NCBI GenBank assembly: GCA_951640195.1
Contig: OX621175.1
Coordinates: 372,001-436,000, forward strand
Source of the DNA: Porpolomopsis calyptriformis
Taxonomy: Eukaryota > Basidiomycota > Agaricomycetes > Agaricales > Hygrophoraceae
Reading direction: 5' to 3'
DNA length: 64,000 nucleotides
The translations under genes and the position numbers were made by a program. Shown piece after piece: positions 24,201 through 35,798 of this stretch; the first letter of the stretch is position 1; each line of letters begins with the position of its first letter. The notes beneath the pieces are model-generated. The model was not told the origin of the DNA. It did not search any database and saw nothing but the letters and a program-made list of their open reading frames with translations.

Positions 24201-27200
24201 TGATCGGTTTGCACCGATTCCCACCATCTGGCACGTGTATACCACGCAATCTTCATCATAAGCTGAGGCTTTAGCGAGTCCAGACATCTCAGAAGGTAGT
24301 AATTGTACTTCTTATCTTTGTCGATAAGAGGTATGTGATGATTGACACCATGTACTGGAGGCAATTCCTTGGGTACTCCATACATAATATCTTGGCATGC
24401 TTCAATCCATTTGGCTCGAAGGTGAGGTCTGTCCTTGTGTGTTAGGGATGTTTCAGTCCTTTCATTTGGTTGAACAATTTGAGCTACACTCAGTAGCATC
24501 TTTTTATTAGACCTAGTAGGGGTACTCTCTTTTATTTTCTTTGTGTTCGCATCTGAACACCTTTTTCTTGAAAACTCCTTGACAAACTCTTTTGGTTTGT
24601 CAGTTTCTATGATGTCCTATCCAAATGTCTTCCCTGCAGAACCTTTCGGTTCTGCGTCTGCTAGTCATTCAGCAGACCTTTGTTCAGTTTGTCGCAGCAA
24701 TTGTCTGCACATGATTTCGTCATTTTCCTCCCCTTCAGTTAGAGCGGGAGCAGCTACCCTGCAGACCATTATCTGGTTTGCACTAAGCTCTAGCATAATT
24801 TCAAATTCACACATAAACCTGATGCCAATTATAGCATCAAATCTGTTAATATTTATGATATAGAAGTAGTAGTTCTTTGCGATACTTTCATATCACATGG
24901 GACAGTAAGTACCATAGTTAATCCGCGATCTGCTACCATGGCATCCTAGTTGGATCAGAACAGGGTTCTTCAACTGATATATTTTCAAATTTGCGACTCT
25001 CACAAATTCTGGGCTAATGGCATCAGAGGTGCTGCCTGTATTGAACATTACAATGGCTACAAGGCCATTTAATTCCATGCGAGCCACTAAAGGCCTTACT
25101 TTTGTGCTCAGCTTTGCTGGGTGGTCCTGCTGTCTGCTGGACTTATGAACCCATGATTTGGGTTGAGTGTCCTCTTTGAACACTTGTTTGTTGTTTATAG
25201 ATGCTATAAATTCATGAGCAGAGTTACTCGTTTCTCTGATTGAACGTATCTGTTCATTGACGATGTTATTGTTGTCTTCCTCTTGTGAGTACTCCTCATA
25301 CTCATCATATTCTTGGAGGTGATACTCTTCACCTTGTGATGTATACTGCGATCCTTGTAAAGGATTGTCCTCCTCTTCCTCAACTATGATTCTGTAGTTG
25401 TTTTGAGGCTCATCTGCCTCTTGGTCATTCTTGTCGATAGCATCTTCTGCTACCATTTTGAATACATCCTCCCCCTCTTGGATAGCTGCCATTCAGGGCT
25501 TCCCAAAATTGGGACATTTTGGATCAGTTGCATAGTGGCCAAATTTGCCACACGCATAGCATTTCACACCAGATGATCCTGTCTGGTTCCTATTATGTGC
25601 CGGCACCTGCAGCATCGGTTTACTTCCAGAACTGCTAGGTCTATTTGGCAGTGGTCTGTAAGGCTGACGGTTGTCAGTCAGTCTATACAGTCGGTATGGA
25701 CCTCGTTTGTTAGCGTACTTATTGTACATTGGCTTTGAATACAACGGCATCTCTTTATTCATCATCTGATTTGTAGGTGGCTGCATATTCGCAGTTGCTT
25801 TCGGCTGACTGGTTACTCCAGATGTCGCCTTGCGTCGCTCATCATAGTGATGCTTTATATGAATGCTCTCTTCGACATGTCAAGCAACTTTGAGGATTGT
25901 CTCAAGTGATGAGGTTTCAGCGGTCACGCCTTTGTGGATAACTGCATCAGTTATCCTTGCAGGTAGACCCAATAATAATTGGGTTTTAAACATATACGAG
26001 TCAGGCTCGTGTATCATATGTCCTGCGTACCTCTCAAGGTCATAGAAAAATCCTGAGACACCACCTTCCATGGTGTACTTTCTCGAATAGAATTTCGTCA
26101 TAGCATCCTGTATGGATGCTTCATGAATAAACCAGTCATACAGTCTGGTTATGACCTCTTTAAATGTCCATCAGGGTTTCTGCCTAGACATGCTATCAAC
26201 ATTGTCGTTAAACCACTGTCTTGCTTTGTCCGCAAGATAAATAGCTGTTAAAGTGATACACTCTAGCTCAGCATTAGGTCTAGTGTAGTTGGACAATTTC
26301 AACCATCTCAAGAATGATTGAAGCCACCCATCAAATTTCTTGATGTCCTCCTCACCGCTATACTCTTTTAGAGTAGGCAGTTTAGGTAATGAGGTTCGGA
26401 AACTGGATAGGTTTCCTTTCAGTGGTTTACCCACTTGTTCATCAATTAATTTATGATATTTATAATGAATGTCTCTGAGGTAATCAGAGTGTCGATCTTT
26501 CCCCTCATATTTATGAGGTTTACAGCTACGACTTCTGTGTCATATTGTTGTTTTTGACATCTGTTTAGACATTCTCTTACTACCATGTCTGGTAGCATCA
26601 GAGGGTCAATTTCTCGACTGATTACTTCCAGTGTCCATTGTTTCACTACAATCAGACTCATCATCAGAAGACGATCCTTGATCTGGGTCGTCTGAATCAC
26701 TGTTGTCTGACTGGTGATACTGCCTTCTATCTGAGGGTGGCCTGCGGTCTCGTTTAGACCACTCATTCAGTCCTTCTGCCCATAAATCTATAGTTTGTCC
26801 AGAAGCATCGAAGGCAATACCTTGATCATCCAGGCCAGATCTTCTGGTTTCACGGATATCGCCATTTCTCAACCTTTAGATGGCCACTCTGTCCTTGAGT
26901 GTGAATGTGCCCGGTCTCAAGGCTGCTTCATTTTCTTGTTCGAACAACCTGTTCTAGTCATTCCTCTTCTTACTTCCATGTCAATGTTTATCAACTTGAT
27001 CAGCCACAGCTTGCCATCTCTGATAGACAGAACTCATCTCGTCTTCTTGTTGAGGACAGTGAAGCTCAGCTTCTGCTTGTTGAAGAAGTTCATCTTCTTC
27101 ATCCCTATCTGGATGAATGGTTGTATCCGTCTTATTTCGACGGGTGTTGTTGCTATTCTTATACACCATAACCTTATTAAGGTTGTTAGCTAGCTTCATG

Positions 27201-27812
27201 AATTCCTCATGACTAATTCCACCCATTCTCATCTGAACGAGTACATTGACCCTATCAACTACGTTGGAGAGCATGTTGCTCAATGCCTCACAATTCTGCA
27301 GGCACTTTTCTTGTCATCTCTTATTATGGGTGACAGTCGACATCTGACTGGGTGTGGGCAATAGGTCTCGTTGCTCATATTGATTGTCTATTTCATTACA
27401 CTGTAATAGATTTAACATTTGATGAACGTATACTCGTTCATTCAGGTTTCATGATGAGGAAGGGTTTCCTGTCCTCGTTTGACCCTCAGTGAGGGTGTGC
27501 ATTAAAGTATCAAGCGTAGGGTTGATTGTCATACTTACATGCCGACTCCTCTCTTTCCGTGAGTTGGGAGCTGCCATCATCTAAGTTGGCACGATGTCTT
27601 CATTCACTCTGGGGTGAATTTACGACCATTGCTGGCCATCATTGGGTGTCGCTAAGGTCATGATGTGGCACACCTGAATCAGCGATGGCGCTCATCTGCG
27701 CTATTCCCAGGTCATCGTTGTTAGGCAGTTTGCCTTGCGAGTTGTGCGCCATTGAGGCCCGCGTGATTTGAGTCTTCATATGGGTCTTCGTCATTGATAG
27801 AGGCTATGTCAT
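21234..27812 (-). pseudogene. gag-pol of element 4
   Basis: Gag and pol share one long frame with stops. Gag shows NVVDRVNVLVQMRMGGISHEEF, an EEDELLQQAEAELHC helix, LKEYSGEEDIKKFDGWLQSFL (capsid) and a CCHC knuckle CYACGKFGHYATDPKC (about 25519-25566). The protease reads NTGSTSDAIS, the Asp replaced by Asn. RT keeps YLDDLFIYS at 23843-23854. RNase H and integrase (FGPQCTADYIRR, WWPKIFSH, FIGPFPEIDGYN, FHPQTDGATK) follow. The C-terminus is a chromo-like segment (EWLVDEIVSYRWNN...LGDMTWEPISSCKEL). The stop at 21234-21236 is shared with element 6 and may be the genuine pol end. The start codon is uncertain. Confidence 0.85.
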
Positions 27813-27855
27813 CAACAGGGAAGCTTTTTCAATCAAAGTTGATTTACACAGATAT

Positions 27856-27873
27856 TCCACAATTTCTTGTGGA
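27856..27873 (-). other. Hairpin next to the 5' LTR of element 4
   Basis: A perfect 7-bp stem (TCCACAA/TTGTGGA) with a GAAA loop on the coding strand lies 12 bases inside the 5' LTR, where a primer site is expected. It is conserved in element 6 (35799-35816). No TGG-type tRNA site is visible nearby. Confidence 0.7.
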
Positions 27874-27885
27874 TGTGCAAAAAAG

Positions 27886-28080
27886 TGTAAGGGTTGGGGA
27901 TAAGTTATCACACTTTGCTCAATACCAGGATATGCACAGAACCAATGTATTGGGGCAATCTGGTATAAGTAGAAGTGGGATGTAAACTTATTGTTTACCT
28001 AAGCGTAACTAGTACTTAAGGTATCTGGTACAAATACGTACAAACACAGTGCGGTGGCTGTATGTAACATATCTGTTACA
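27886..28080 (-). repeat. 5' LTR of element 4
   Basis: 195-bp partner of 18396-18590. It holds the presumed promoter of the minus-strand transcript. Confidence 0.93.
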
Positions 28081-28085
28081 CAGAC

Positions 28086-31000
28086 AGCCCTTTTATCTCC
28101 TCACAAACCTAGATAGCAGGATCAAGCCAGACGGCTCACAACACATCAACATTATGGATCCGAACACCGGAAAAAGGATTAAAGTGTCCACACGACCATG
28201 AGCCCGGAAGCCCAACAAGAAACTCATCCCCACAGGTTTTTAAATGTTGAGAGTATGGATTATACCCAAAACCCTGTTCTGGTTTCCACACCTTCACTAT
28301 CTGTACTCTATCTCTCACCAAGCTTTGATTCCACTGATGCCGTCCACACCCAACAATGTATCTGTTTCCCCACACACAACCTCTGCCTCCCCAACTCCCC
28401 TGAACGACATCATCTGCTCCCACATATCAGAATGATCCCAGAACAACCTGAATGATGATCACCCCTGTGGACAGGGAGCAACCTTCAACATCCCTCTCTC
28501 CAACATCCCAGACTCCCTTCTCACTCCTGTATCTGTACACGAATACTCCTTAGCTGATTATGTTGCAGATATTGATGAATATGATTACACTCATGCCACC
28601 TACACTGGAAAGAAATATAAGAAAGTGGTGGACCATGTCCTGCCTATCAAGGGAATGCTACCCAAAGAATTCTGCATTGTCCGACATCAACACCCTGATC
28701 CAATGGCTAACCTTCCGACACTTCCCTTCCATCCACCGCCATTTATACCAGGCTCCGTTTACACCCAAGAATGGAAAGATAAACACAATATCAATCCCAA
28801 TGGATTCCTATGGCCCGAAGAAGAAACCCTTGCCCACCACATAATCAAAACCCAGGAACAAGCATTCACCTGGGAGGAGACTGAGAAAGGTCATTTTCTA
28901 GAAGAATTCTTTGACCCAATCCTCCTCCCCACTATAGAACATGTCCCTTGGGTTCTTAAAAACATTCCAATCCCACCAGGAATCTTTGATGCAGTCCTCA
29001 AAGTCATCCGCGAAAAGATTACCACTGGCATGTACAAAGAGTCTAACTCATCCTATTGTTCCCGATGGTTCTGCATGCTCAAGAAAGACAGGAAATCTCT
29101 CTGACTCATCCACAATCTCAAACCCCTTAACAAAGTATCAATCCACAACTCTGCAGTCCCTCCACTGACAGAACAATTCGCGGAATCCTTCACCGGAAGA
29201 GCCTGCTATGGGTCCCTCGACCTATTCGTATCCTTTGACCAATGCGACCTCAACCTCTGATCCTGAGACCTCACCACCTTCCAAACGCCACTCAGAGCTA
29301 AATGTCTAACCTCTATTCCTATGGGATATACCAACTTAACACAAATTATGCACGGAGATGTCACCTACATCCTCCAAGCAGAAATCCCTCATGTTGCAAG
29401 CCCCTTCATAGATGATGTACCTGTTAAAGGCCTGGAAACCCGTTACGAACTCCCAGGAGGACTCTTCAAGACTATTCTGCAAAACCCGCACATCCGAAGG
29501 TTCATATGGGAACATCTCAACAACCTCAACTGAGTCCTTCACCAGATGAAAATCCTCAGCAGAACCTTCAATGGAAAGAAGACCACAGTGTGTGCCCCCA
29601 CCATTGTAGTCATCGGACACATATGCTGTTATGAGGGACGAATTCCGGATGAGTCCCAAGTACAGAAGATCCAAGACTGGCCCATCTGCCAAGAGCTTAC
29701 CCACATCCGATCCTTCTTAGAGACCTGTGGAGTCCTCCGAATCTTCATCAAAGACTTCGCGCATCACGCCTGACCCCTCATTAATCTCACCAAAAAGGAC
29801 ATCCCCTTCCGCTTCGAAGAAGAAGAAATCCAATCCATGGAAACCCTTAAGAATGCCATCATCAACTCCCCCGCTCTCAAACCAATCGATTACCACTCTG
29901 GACGACCCATCATTTTAGCTGTCGACTCATCCATGTATGCCGCTGGATTCATATTGCAACAACAGGGAGAGGATGGCAAGTGCTACCCATCCCGATTCGG
30001 ATCGATTACCTGGAACGAACGTGAGTCCTGATACTCACAAGCCAAGCTCAAACTATACAGACTATTCCGCGCCCTCTGGGTGTATTGAATATAGCTCATT
30101 GGTCTTCCAAAATTTATGGTAGAAGTCGATGCCAAATACATTAAAGGCATGCTCAACAATCCAGACATTTAGCCCAATGCAGCTGTCAACCGATGGATAG
30201 CTGGAATCCTCCTATTCGACTTCAACCTTGTCCACATTCCTGCCCATCTACACTCCGGTCCTGACAGACTATCCCGAAGGCCTCCCACTCCCGAAGACGA
30301 TCCCTCTGACAATGATCATGAGGAATGGATCGACTGATCCTATGCCTTTACAGTAGAGCTCATCAACTGGAATCGACTTGAAATCGTCCCGAACCATTCA
30401 CACATTGCATCACCTTACCTATCTTCACTAAACAACCTCTCGGAACCTCCCACATTCTCTATCCTCACTGCTACAGACAGCCCACTACCCATTCCTTGAT
30501 TGGAAAAAGCCCTTTCATGAGATGCATACCTTCAGACCATTCACAACTTTCTTATCACCCGAAGACGCCCACCTGGCACCTTGGATGAACAATATAAACA
30601 ACTCCTATGCACTGCCTCTGACTTCTTTGTATTCAACAACCGTCTCTGGTGCAAATGACCCAATGGAAGACACCAGCTCATCGTCCCGGAACCTCACAGA
30701 CTGGATATCATCTAGCAAGCTCACGACGGACTAGGCCATAAAGGCCCCTTTATCACCCGAAACTGATTGCTTGACTGTTTCTGGTGGCCCTACATTGACC
30801 ATGACATCTGATGGTTCATCCAAACTTGTCATCAATGTCAGATTCACTAAACCAAATGGATCTTCATCCCTCCAATGGTTCCCACACCTGCTCACCTATT
30901 CTAACACACCCACATCGACACCATGTTCCTACCCAAGTCCAACAGCTACAAACTCCTTCTGCATGCCCACTGTTCCCTCTCCACTTATCTGGAATGGTGC

Positions 31001-31867
31001 CCACTGAGAACGGAATCAGCTAGGGCTATCAGATCCTTCATCTTCGAAGAACTTCTATGTCAATGGGGTACCCTTGAAGAAATAATCACGGACAATGGAG
31101 CCGCATTCATCAAAGCACTTGAGTATCTCGCCACACAATATGGAATCAACCACATCCAAATCTCCCCATACAACTCCTGAGCCAACGGACTCATTGAGAG
31201 ACCTTATAGATCTATCTGGGAGGTGCTCATGAAAGCTGCCAATAGTGTCAAATCCAAGTGGTACAATATTCATCATTCCGTCCTATGGGCGGAACGTGTA
31301 TCTATTCAAAGATCCACCAGATTCTCTCCTTACCAGATAGTCCATGGAACCGATCCTCTCTTTCCCTTCGATCTCACCCAGGCTACCTTCCTAGTCCCAC
31401 CAATGGATACTCCAATCTCCCTAGCTGACCTACTAGCTACCCAAGCCTGTCAGCTTCTAAAACGAGAGGAAGACCTAGCCCAGATCAAGCAACGATTACT
31501 GGATTCATGATTCAAATCAATTTGGGACTTTGAGAAACGCTATGGAAAGCAAATCCAGGACTACAACTTTAAACCCAGAGCTCTCATCCTCATCCGCAAC
31601 TCTTCAACCAAACTGGAACTCAACTGAAAATCGAAGCTGCGATATCTAGGACCCATGCTTATCATCAGACAAACCTCCTGTGGCGCCTACATCATTTCAG
31701 AACTTGACGGAGCAGTTTCCAAACTTCTGATTGCTGCCTTCCGCATTCTCCCGTACTTTCCCCGCTCACATGCATCACTCCCGATCACATGGATCATCTC
31801 ACAGAATAACTCCCTACCAGATGGACATGTCTCAGATGACTCCAATTCATCCTTAGAGACTGACTGA
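28086..31867 (+). pseudogene. pol of element 3 (protease end, RT, RNase H, integrase)
   Basis: The frame resumes after element 4 with PFYLLTNLDSRIKPDGS and DPNTGKRIKVSTRP, the protease-to-RT linker of this family. RT covers about 28620-29560 with the catalytic box FIDDVPVKG at 29405-29416, an F-for-Y variant that I recall as typical of one basidiomycete Gypsy lineage. RNase H: IILAVDSSMYAAGFILQQ (about 29910). Integrase: HDGLGHKGPFITRN, HIDTMFLPKS, EEIITDNGAAF and NS-stop-ANGLIERP, so the D, D and E positions are present. At least fifteen stops occur, mostly TGA where Arg is expected, e.g. LNL-stop-S-stop-DLTTF. It ends at TGA 31865-31867. Confidence 0.88.
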
Positions 31868-31970
31868 CACATACTGGGACTTATCTCCACTTAGTTTCAC
31901 TTAGCACACACCCTCTTGCTCATTTTCATCTAAACTCCTTCACTATTCTTCTATTCTAAAAACAGGACTA

Positions 31971-33300
31971 TTACATAGCCCATTTCTTTCCCTTCCCCTT
32001 CTTTTCTGACCCCTTTTCCATCCAAGCCATTAACCTGTCCGTCTGCTTGTCCGTCTCGGCCCACGCTCTCCTCCAACCCTCCAATGCCTTGGCTTCCCTC
32101 ATAATGGCCTTTCGGACTGCATTCCGCTTCTCCTCCAACCCCACCACCTAATCCTCTACCGCCTTCTCCATCTTTCCCCCAATCTCCCAAAGCTCCGAGA
32201 GCCTCCAGTGCCCTTCCCACACCATCCCACTGTCCACACTTGCCTGCCGCGCCCTCTTCTGGACTTGGGTGTCCATCTCCTCCTCACTCTCACCCTTGTC
32301 TCTGCTCCTGTCTTCCTCACCCTCTAAATCCACCACTGTCACCTCCCTCACATTCCCCTTCGTCTCCCTGGACCCTCGGACTCACCTTACCAGCCTTGGA
32401 ACCACTTTCGGAGGCTGCTTCTGCCTCAGCTTTACCTCCACACTTGCCTTCCGCTTCGACCCGCTGGACTTGGAATATGACACATGGTCCCACGCACACA
32501 GACCACATGCCCCACCTCCCAGATACTTGATGCACGGGACCAGCTACTTGGTGCAGTGGTCGCATGCCAGCTCATGACACTAAGACATGTATATTAGATT
32601 ATACACGCTAATAAAAATAAAACAACACTTACTTGCACAATGGATTTGACCTGTCCACCCTTCTTTGACGTTTCCTCCCCCACCCTGACCTCATCCTCAC
32701 CATTCCCGATGCACTCCGACATCTCTATTACTGTTCCCCCCCTCTCTATCATTATGACTGAAGGCTCCTCTGATGCCTTCGATCTGGCCCCCAGCATCTT
32801 CTCCCAGTGGGCCCTTGCTTGTTCAACCCGCTCCTGCTTCTCCTTCTCCTCTTCCTTGATCCTCCTCTCCTCCTCCATCTTTTCCGTCATCTTCTCTGCT
32901 ACCTCCTTGGCCTCCCACCTCTCCTCCACGATTGCCTCAGCCTGCACCTCTTCCTCTATTACCCTCTCCTTCTCCTCCATCACCTTCCTTTCTGCCTTCC
33001 ACTCCTCCCCGTGCCTCTCGTATGCCTCACTTATCTCCTCCGCAAGATCCTCCACCACTCAGGGAATCTCCTCCCCACCCTCTATCATCTCCAGAAGCCT
33101 TACTAAAAAGTTTGTCTGCACAAACTGATCAGTACAGTATCTAAACCATCAAAAAGAAGACTCACTGCATGATCCACATTCTCCAGCACCCAGGTATCAT
33201 ACCCGGAGCTTTCTGGCCCCCCAGGATGGAGGACCGACACATCTTGAAGCTCAATAACCAGACTCTTGAAGTCTGATGATTCGTTGTCATTGGACATCAT
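31971..33300 (-). pseudogene. Spliced antisense gene inside element 3 (Cys cluster plus coiled coil)
   Basis: It runs opposite to gag-pol, between pol and the 3' LTR. Model: exons 33300-33166, 33115-32633 and 32579-31971, with introns of 50 bp (GTGAGT...GTGCAG) and 53 bp (GTAAGT...TCTTAG). All junctions are phase 0, giving 408 codons plus stop. Exon 1 begins MMSNDNESSDFKSLVIELQDVS. Exon 2 is an almost pure Glu/Lys/Arg coiled coil. Exon 3 opens with a Cys cluster (CHELACDHCTK-stop-LVPCIKYLGGGACGLCAW), similar in spacing to fungal Cys-rich DNA-binding clusters, then a basic KRK patch and another charged helix. Four in-frame stops (TGA, TAG, TGA, TAG) each fit decay of an Arg or Gln codon. Intron positions match frame exactly, so I take the gene as real but dead. 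The function is unknown; a transcription-factor or silencing-regulator role would be speculation. Confidence 0.72.
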
Positions 33301-33371
33301 TGAGGTTGTTGTTCAAAAGAAAAATGGTGACATGTCACATACAATCACACGTAAAAAGCAGTCAACAAAAT

Positions 33372-33377
33372 CACGTG
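33372..33377 (-). promoter_or_regulatory. CACGTG box upstream of the antisense gene
   Basis: A CACGTG palindrome lies 72 bp upstream of the antisense ATG and within 60 bp of the 3' LTR of element 3. It could serve as a bHLH-type site in the antisense promoter. A single 6-bp match is weak evidence. Confidence 0.3.
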
Positions 33378-33433
33378 ACTCGATTCTACTCTCGCACCAA
33401 CCAGGGACGGCTGGTATCTAACTACCCTGGACA

Positions 33434-33978
33434 TGTAGGAGATCCATACTCCCTACGAACGGAAAACCTTTCCATCACACATGAGCTCAACCTCACCAAA
33501 TCCGTATGCACATATCCCAAAAACCCGACCCTTCTGACTTTCCGATAAACATTCTGAAAATGTCCGCCTCTAACTGGAGGACTTCCAAAAACACGAACTC
33601 CTTCGGAAACACCTCAAACCGATCGGAAAGTCTCTTTTCTTTGTTTTCCTTATCTTATCTACCTTTTCCTATCTTCCTTTCACCTATCTACCTAAATTCC
33701 ACTCACATACTCTCACAAAGTAACTATCCTTTGTACACTTACCTACAAAGAAAGTTCCTTTATTCACCTCCTCTATATATATCAAGTAGATAATCACTAA
33801 ATAAGACAGACACACCTTCCCCAATACATACTTTCCCTTCCTACCTAATATATCAAGCCTTCATAAAGCTTAAAACCCTTGTCCATCATTATCTGATTAC
33901 TGAATCAGTTCCTACGTGTTCCGATACCCCTTGGATGAATGAGAGGAATCTCCCTCAAGATCCCTCACGCCTTCTACA
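33434..33978 (+). repeat. 3' LTR of element 3
   Basis: 545-bp partner of 15727-16271. Just before it there is no purine run; instead there is an inverted repeat CCAGGG (33411-33416) / CCCTGG (33425-33430), so the plus-strand primer of this family is not evident. Confidence 0.92.
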
Positions 33979-33982
33979 TCAG

Positions 33983-35016
33983 ATGATGTGCTTATTAGTC
34001 AGAGATTTTATCAAGATATGAGTACAAAATTGAATACATCCCAGGGAGAAAGAACAAAGCTAATGGATTATCCAGACATCTGGACTATTTTGACGAAGGT
34101 AAAGGTGAGGTGGAAAACAAAGTTTTAATTGCAGAAGACCACTGGATCAATTCGATTATCAAACTATCAAAACTGGACTTTTTTGCAAGACTACACTTCA
34201 AGCTACCAATACCAGACAAGATCTCACAGAAAATTGAGGATGCCTTATTGTTTTGGGACCAAGCTGATGGGTTGGTTCGCAATATTGAAGGTCGAATTGT
34301 GGTGCCGGAGGAAGTATCTTTGCACACAGACATAATATAACTGTCCCACACCTACCCCCATACTGGACACCCTGACATTGAGAAGACGAAGGAGCTGGTG
34401 CTCTGAAACTTTGTTTGGGATGGCATCTCTCAAGACGTTATCAACTACATACGATCCTGCCCTGCTTGTCAGCAAAACAAGAACTATCCCTCAAAGCTGA
34501 TAGGACTCTTACAACTGACACCCCCCGCTACCGAACCATGGACTGAGATAATCATTGATCTCATTGTTCAATTACCTGACTCACTTAGATATGACACTGT
34601 GATGGTAGTCGTTGATCGATTTATGAAATATGCCCACTTTATTCTGACAACTTCTAATCTCTCATCAGAAGATGCTGCCCGACTCTTCCATGATCACATT
34701 TGGAAACACCACGGATGGCCAAAGAAGATTATTTCCAATCATGGAGTTCAATTCATGTCAAAATTCACTGAAGCCCTTAACAAACTCTTAGGAACCATTT
34801 CTGGACTCTCTACTGCTTATCATCCTGAAACTGATGGTCAGACTGAATGAACGAACCAAGAACTTGAGGTCTACCTACGATTCTATACCAACTTCATGCA
34901 GGACAACTGGTCCAAATGGCTGGCTTCCGCCAAATTCACTTACAATAATCGACAACACTCTGCTACTTCACAATTACCCTTCTATCTAGAATATGGCCAT
35001 CACCCTCATTTGCTGA
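33983..35016 (+). pseudogene. Integrase of element 2, first part
   Basis: It continues the frame cut at 15726: SEILSRYEYKIEYIPGRKNKANGLSRH, then VSLHTDII...CPACQQNKNYPSKLIGLL (zinc region, about 34310-34510). The core follows with WTEIIIDLIVQLPDS (first Asp present), KKIISNHGVQF (second Asp now Asn) and AYHPETDGQTE (Glu present). It is cut at 35016 by a solo LTR in the segment YGHHPHL, and continues at 35234 as ITINSPSNIP. Confidence 0.85.
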
Positions 35017-35228
35017 TGTAACAGATATTACTGTTACAGTGTGTACATTAGGGATGTAGTCCTTATGTATTGGTGTTTATACTAGAGAGCAGTATATAGG
35101 CAGTATTTACCCTTATTTAGGTAGTTCTTTTTATATCTTGCTACCGCTCATACCAGGTTTACACATATCCAATAGATATTGGTTGTATCTAGCTGGTTGT
35201 GAGCACTGCAAGATCAAGAACTCTTACA
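35017..35228 (+). repeat. Solo LTR in the integrase of element 2
   Basis: A 212-bp insert starts TGTAACAGATATTACTGTTACA and ends CTCTTACA. Flanks are gctga (35012-35016) and gccaa (35229-35233). Both derive from GCCGA, one copy by C to T and the other by G to A at the same CpG. With one copy kept, element 2 reads HPHLPITINSPSN. LTR ends and the terminal inverted repeat resemble those of elements 4 and 6, but the body differs. Confidence 0.85.
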
Positions 35229-35233
35229 GCCAA

Positions 35234-35591
35234 TCACTATCAATTCCCCAAGTAATATCCCCACAGCAAACACCTTCCACAAATGTCTCACGTGTGCTCA
35301 GAAGAATGCTAGCAAATTGCTATCACACGCCGCAGAATCGATGAACAAATATGCTGATCGAAAATGGAAACTCTCTCCCTCCTTCAAAGTTGGGGGTTTG
35401 GTTTGGTTAGATACCAAGGATATTAAGGCAACTCAACCCACCAAGAAGCTAGATAACCAAAGAACTGGACCATTCAAGATCCTGAAACAAGTATCGGATC
35501 TTGCATATCTTATCAATATCCCCAGAACTTGGAAGCTCCATCCAGTCTTTCATGTATCACTTCTGAGACCTAACGTCAAAGATAAGTCACT
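35234..35591 (+). pseudogene. Integrase C-terminal part of element 2
   Basis: The frame resumes as ITINSPSNIP, then TANTFHKCLTCAQKNASKLLSHAAESMNKYADRKWKLSPSFKVGGLVWLDTKDIK and HPVFHVSLLRPNVKDKS. The last segment is the usual GPF/VSLLRP end of Gypsy integrases. It is cut by element 6 at 35591 and continues in frame at 46470. Confidence 0.85.
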
Positions 35592-35786
35592 TGTAACAGA
35601 TATGTTACATACAGCTACCATGCTGTGTTTGTACATATTTGTACTGGATACCTTAAGTACTGGTTACGCTTAGGTAAACAATAAGTTTACATCCCACTCC
35701 CGCTTATACCAGATTGCCCTAATACATTGGTTCTGTGTATATCCTGGTATTGAGCAAAGTGTGATAACTTATCCCCAACCCTTACA
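35592..35786 (+). repeat. 5' LTR of element 6
   Basis: 195 bp, TGTAACA...CCTTACA, opening with the inverted repeat TGTAACA-gata-TGTTACA. Confidence 0.95.
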
Positions 35787-35798
35787 CTTTTTTGCACA

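Larger units (their letters stand above)
18396..28080 (-). mobile_element. Gypsy element 4, inserted in the protease of element 3; same family as element 6
   Basis: The 195-bp LTRs are at 18396-18590 and 27886-28080. Flanks are tggac (18391-18395) and cagac (28081-28085); both derive from CGGAC by CpG decay on opposite strands, and one copy restores the element 3 frame (MILG then QPFYLL). The 9685-bp body, minus strand, carries 5' LTR, hairpin, gag, protease, RT (YLDD), RNase H, integrase, chromo-like domain, accessory ORF3, polypurine tract and 3' LTR. It is colinear with element 6, and ORF3 has exactly the same length in both copies. Stops are scattered through all genes. Confidence 0.93.
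15727..33978 (+). mobile_element. Gypsy element 3 (FIDD-type RT family), inserted in RNase H/integrase of element 2
   Basis: Two 545-bp LTRs (15727-16271, 33434-33978; TGTAGG...TTCTACA) bound gag-protease, pol and an antisense gene. Flanks are tcgg (15723-15726) and tcag (33979-33982): a 4-bp duplication in which one copy lost its CpG. With one copy kept, element 2 reads LKYFSITHVLFG straight into SEILSRYEYKIEYIPG. A primer site TGGAGCCCACCGTGAGG lies 4 bases after the 5' LTR. Element 4 interrupts the protease. Own sequence is about 8.6 kb. Pol is full of TGA codons at positions where Arg (CGA) is expected. Confidence 0.9.

Noticed and set aside
32640..33128. Long plus-strand ORF of 162 codons rich in Ser, Pro and Phe
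   Set aside because: It is the complement of the Glu/Lys-rich coiled-coil exon of the antisense gene, which has matching introns on both sides.
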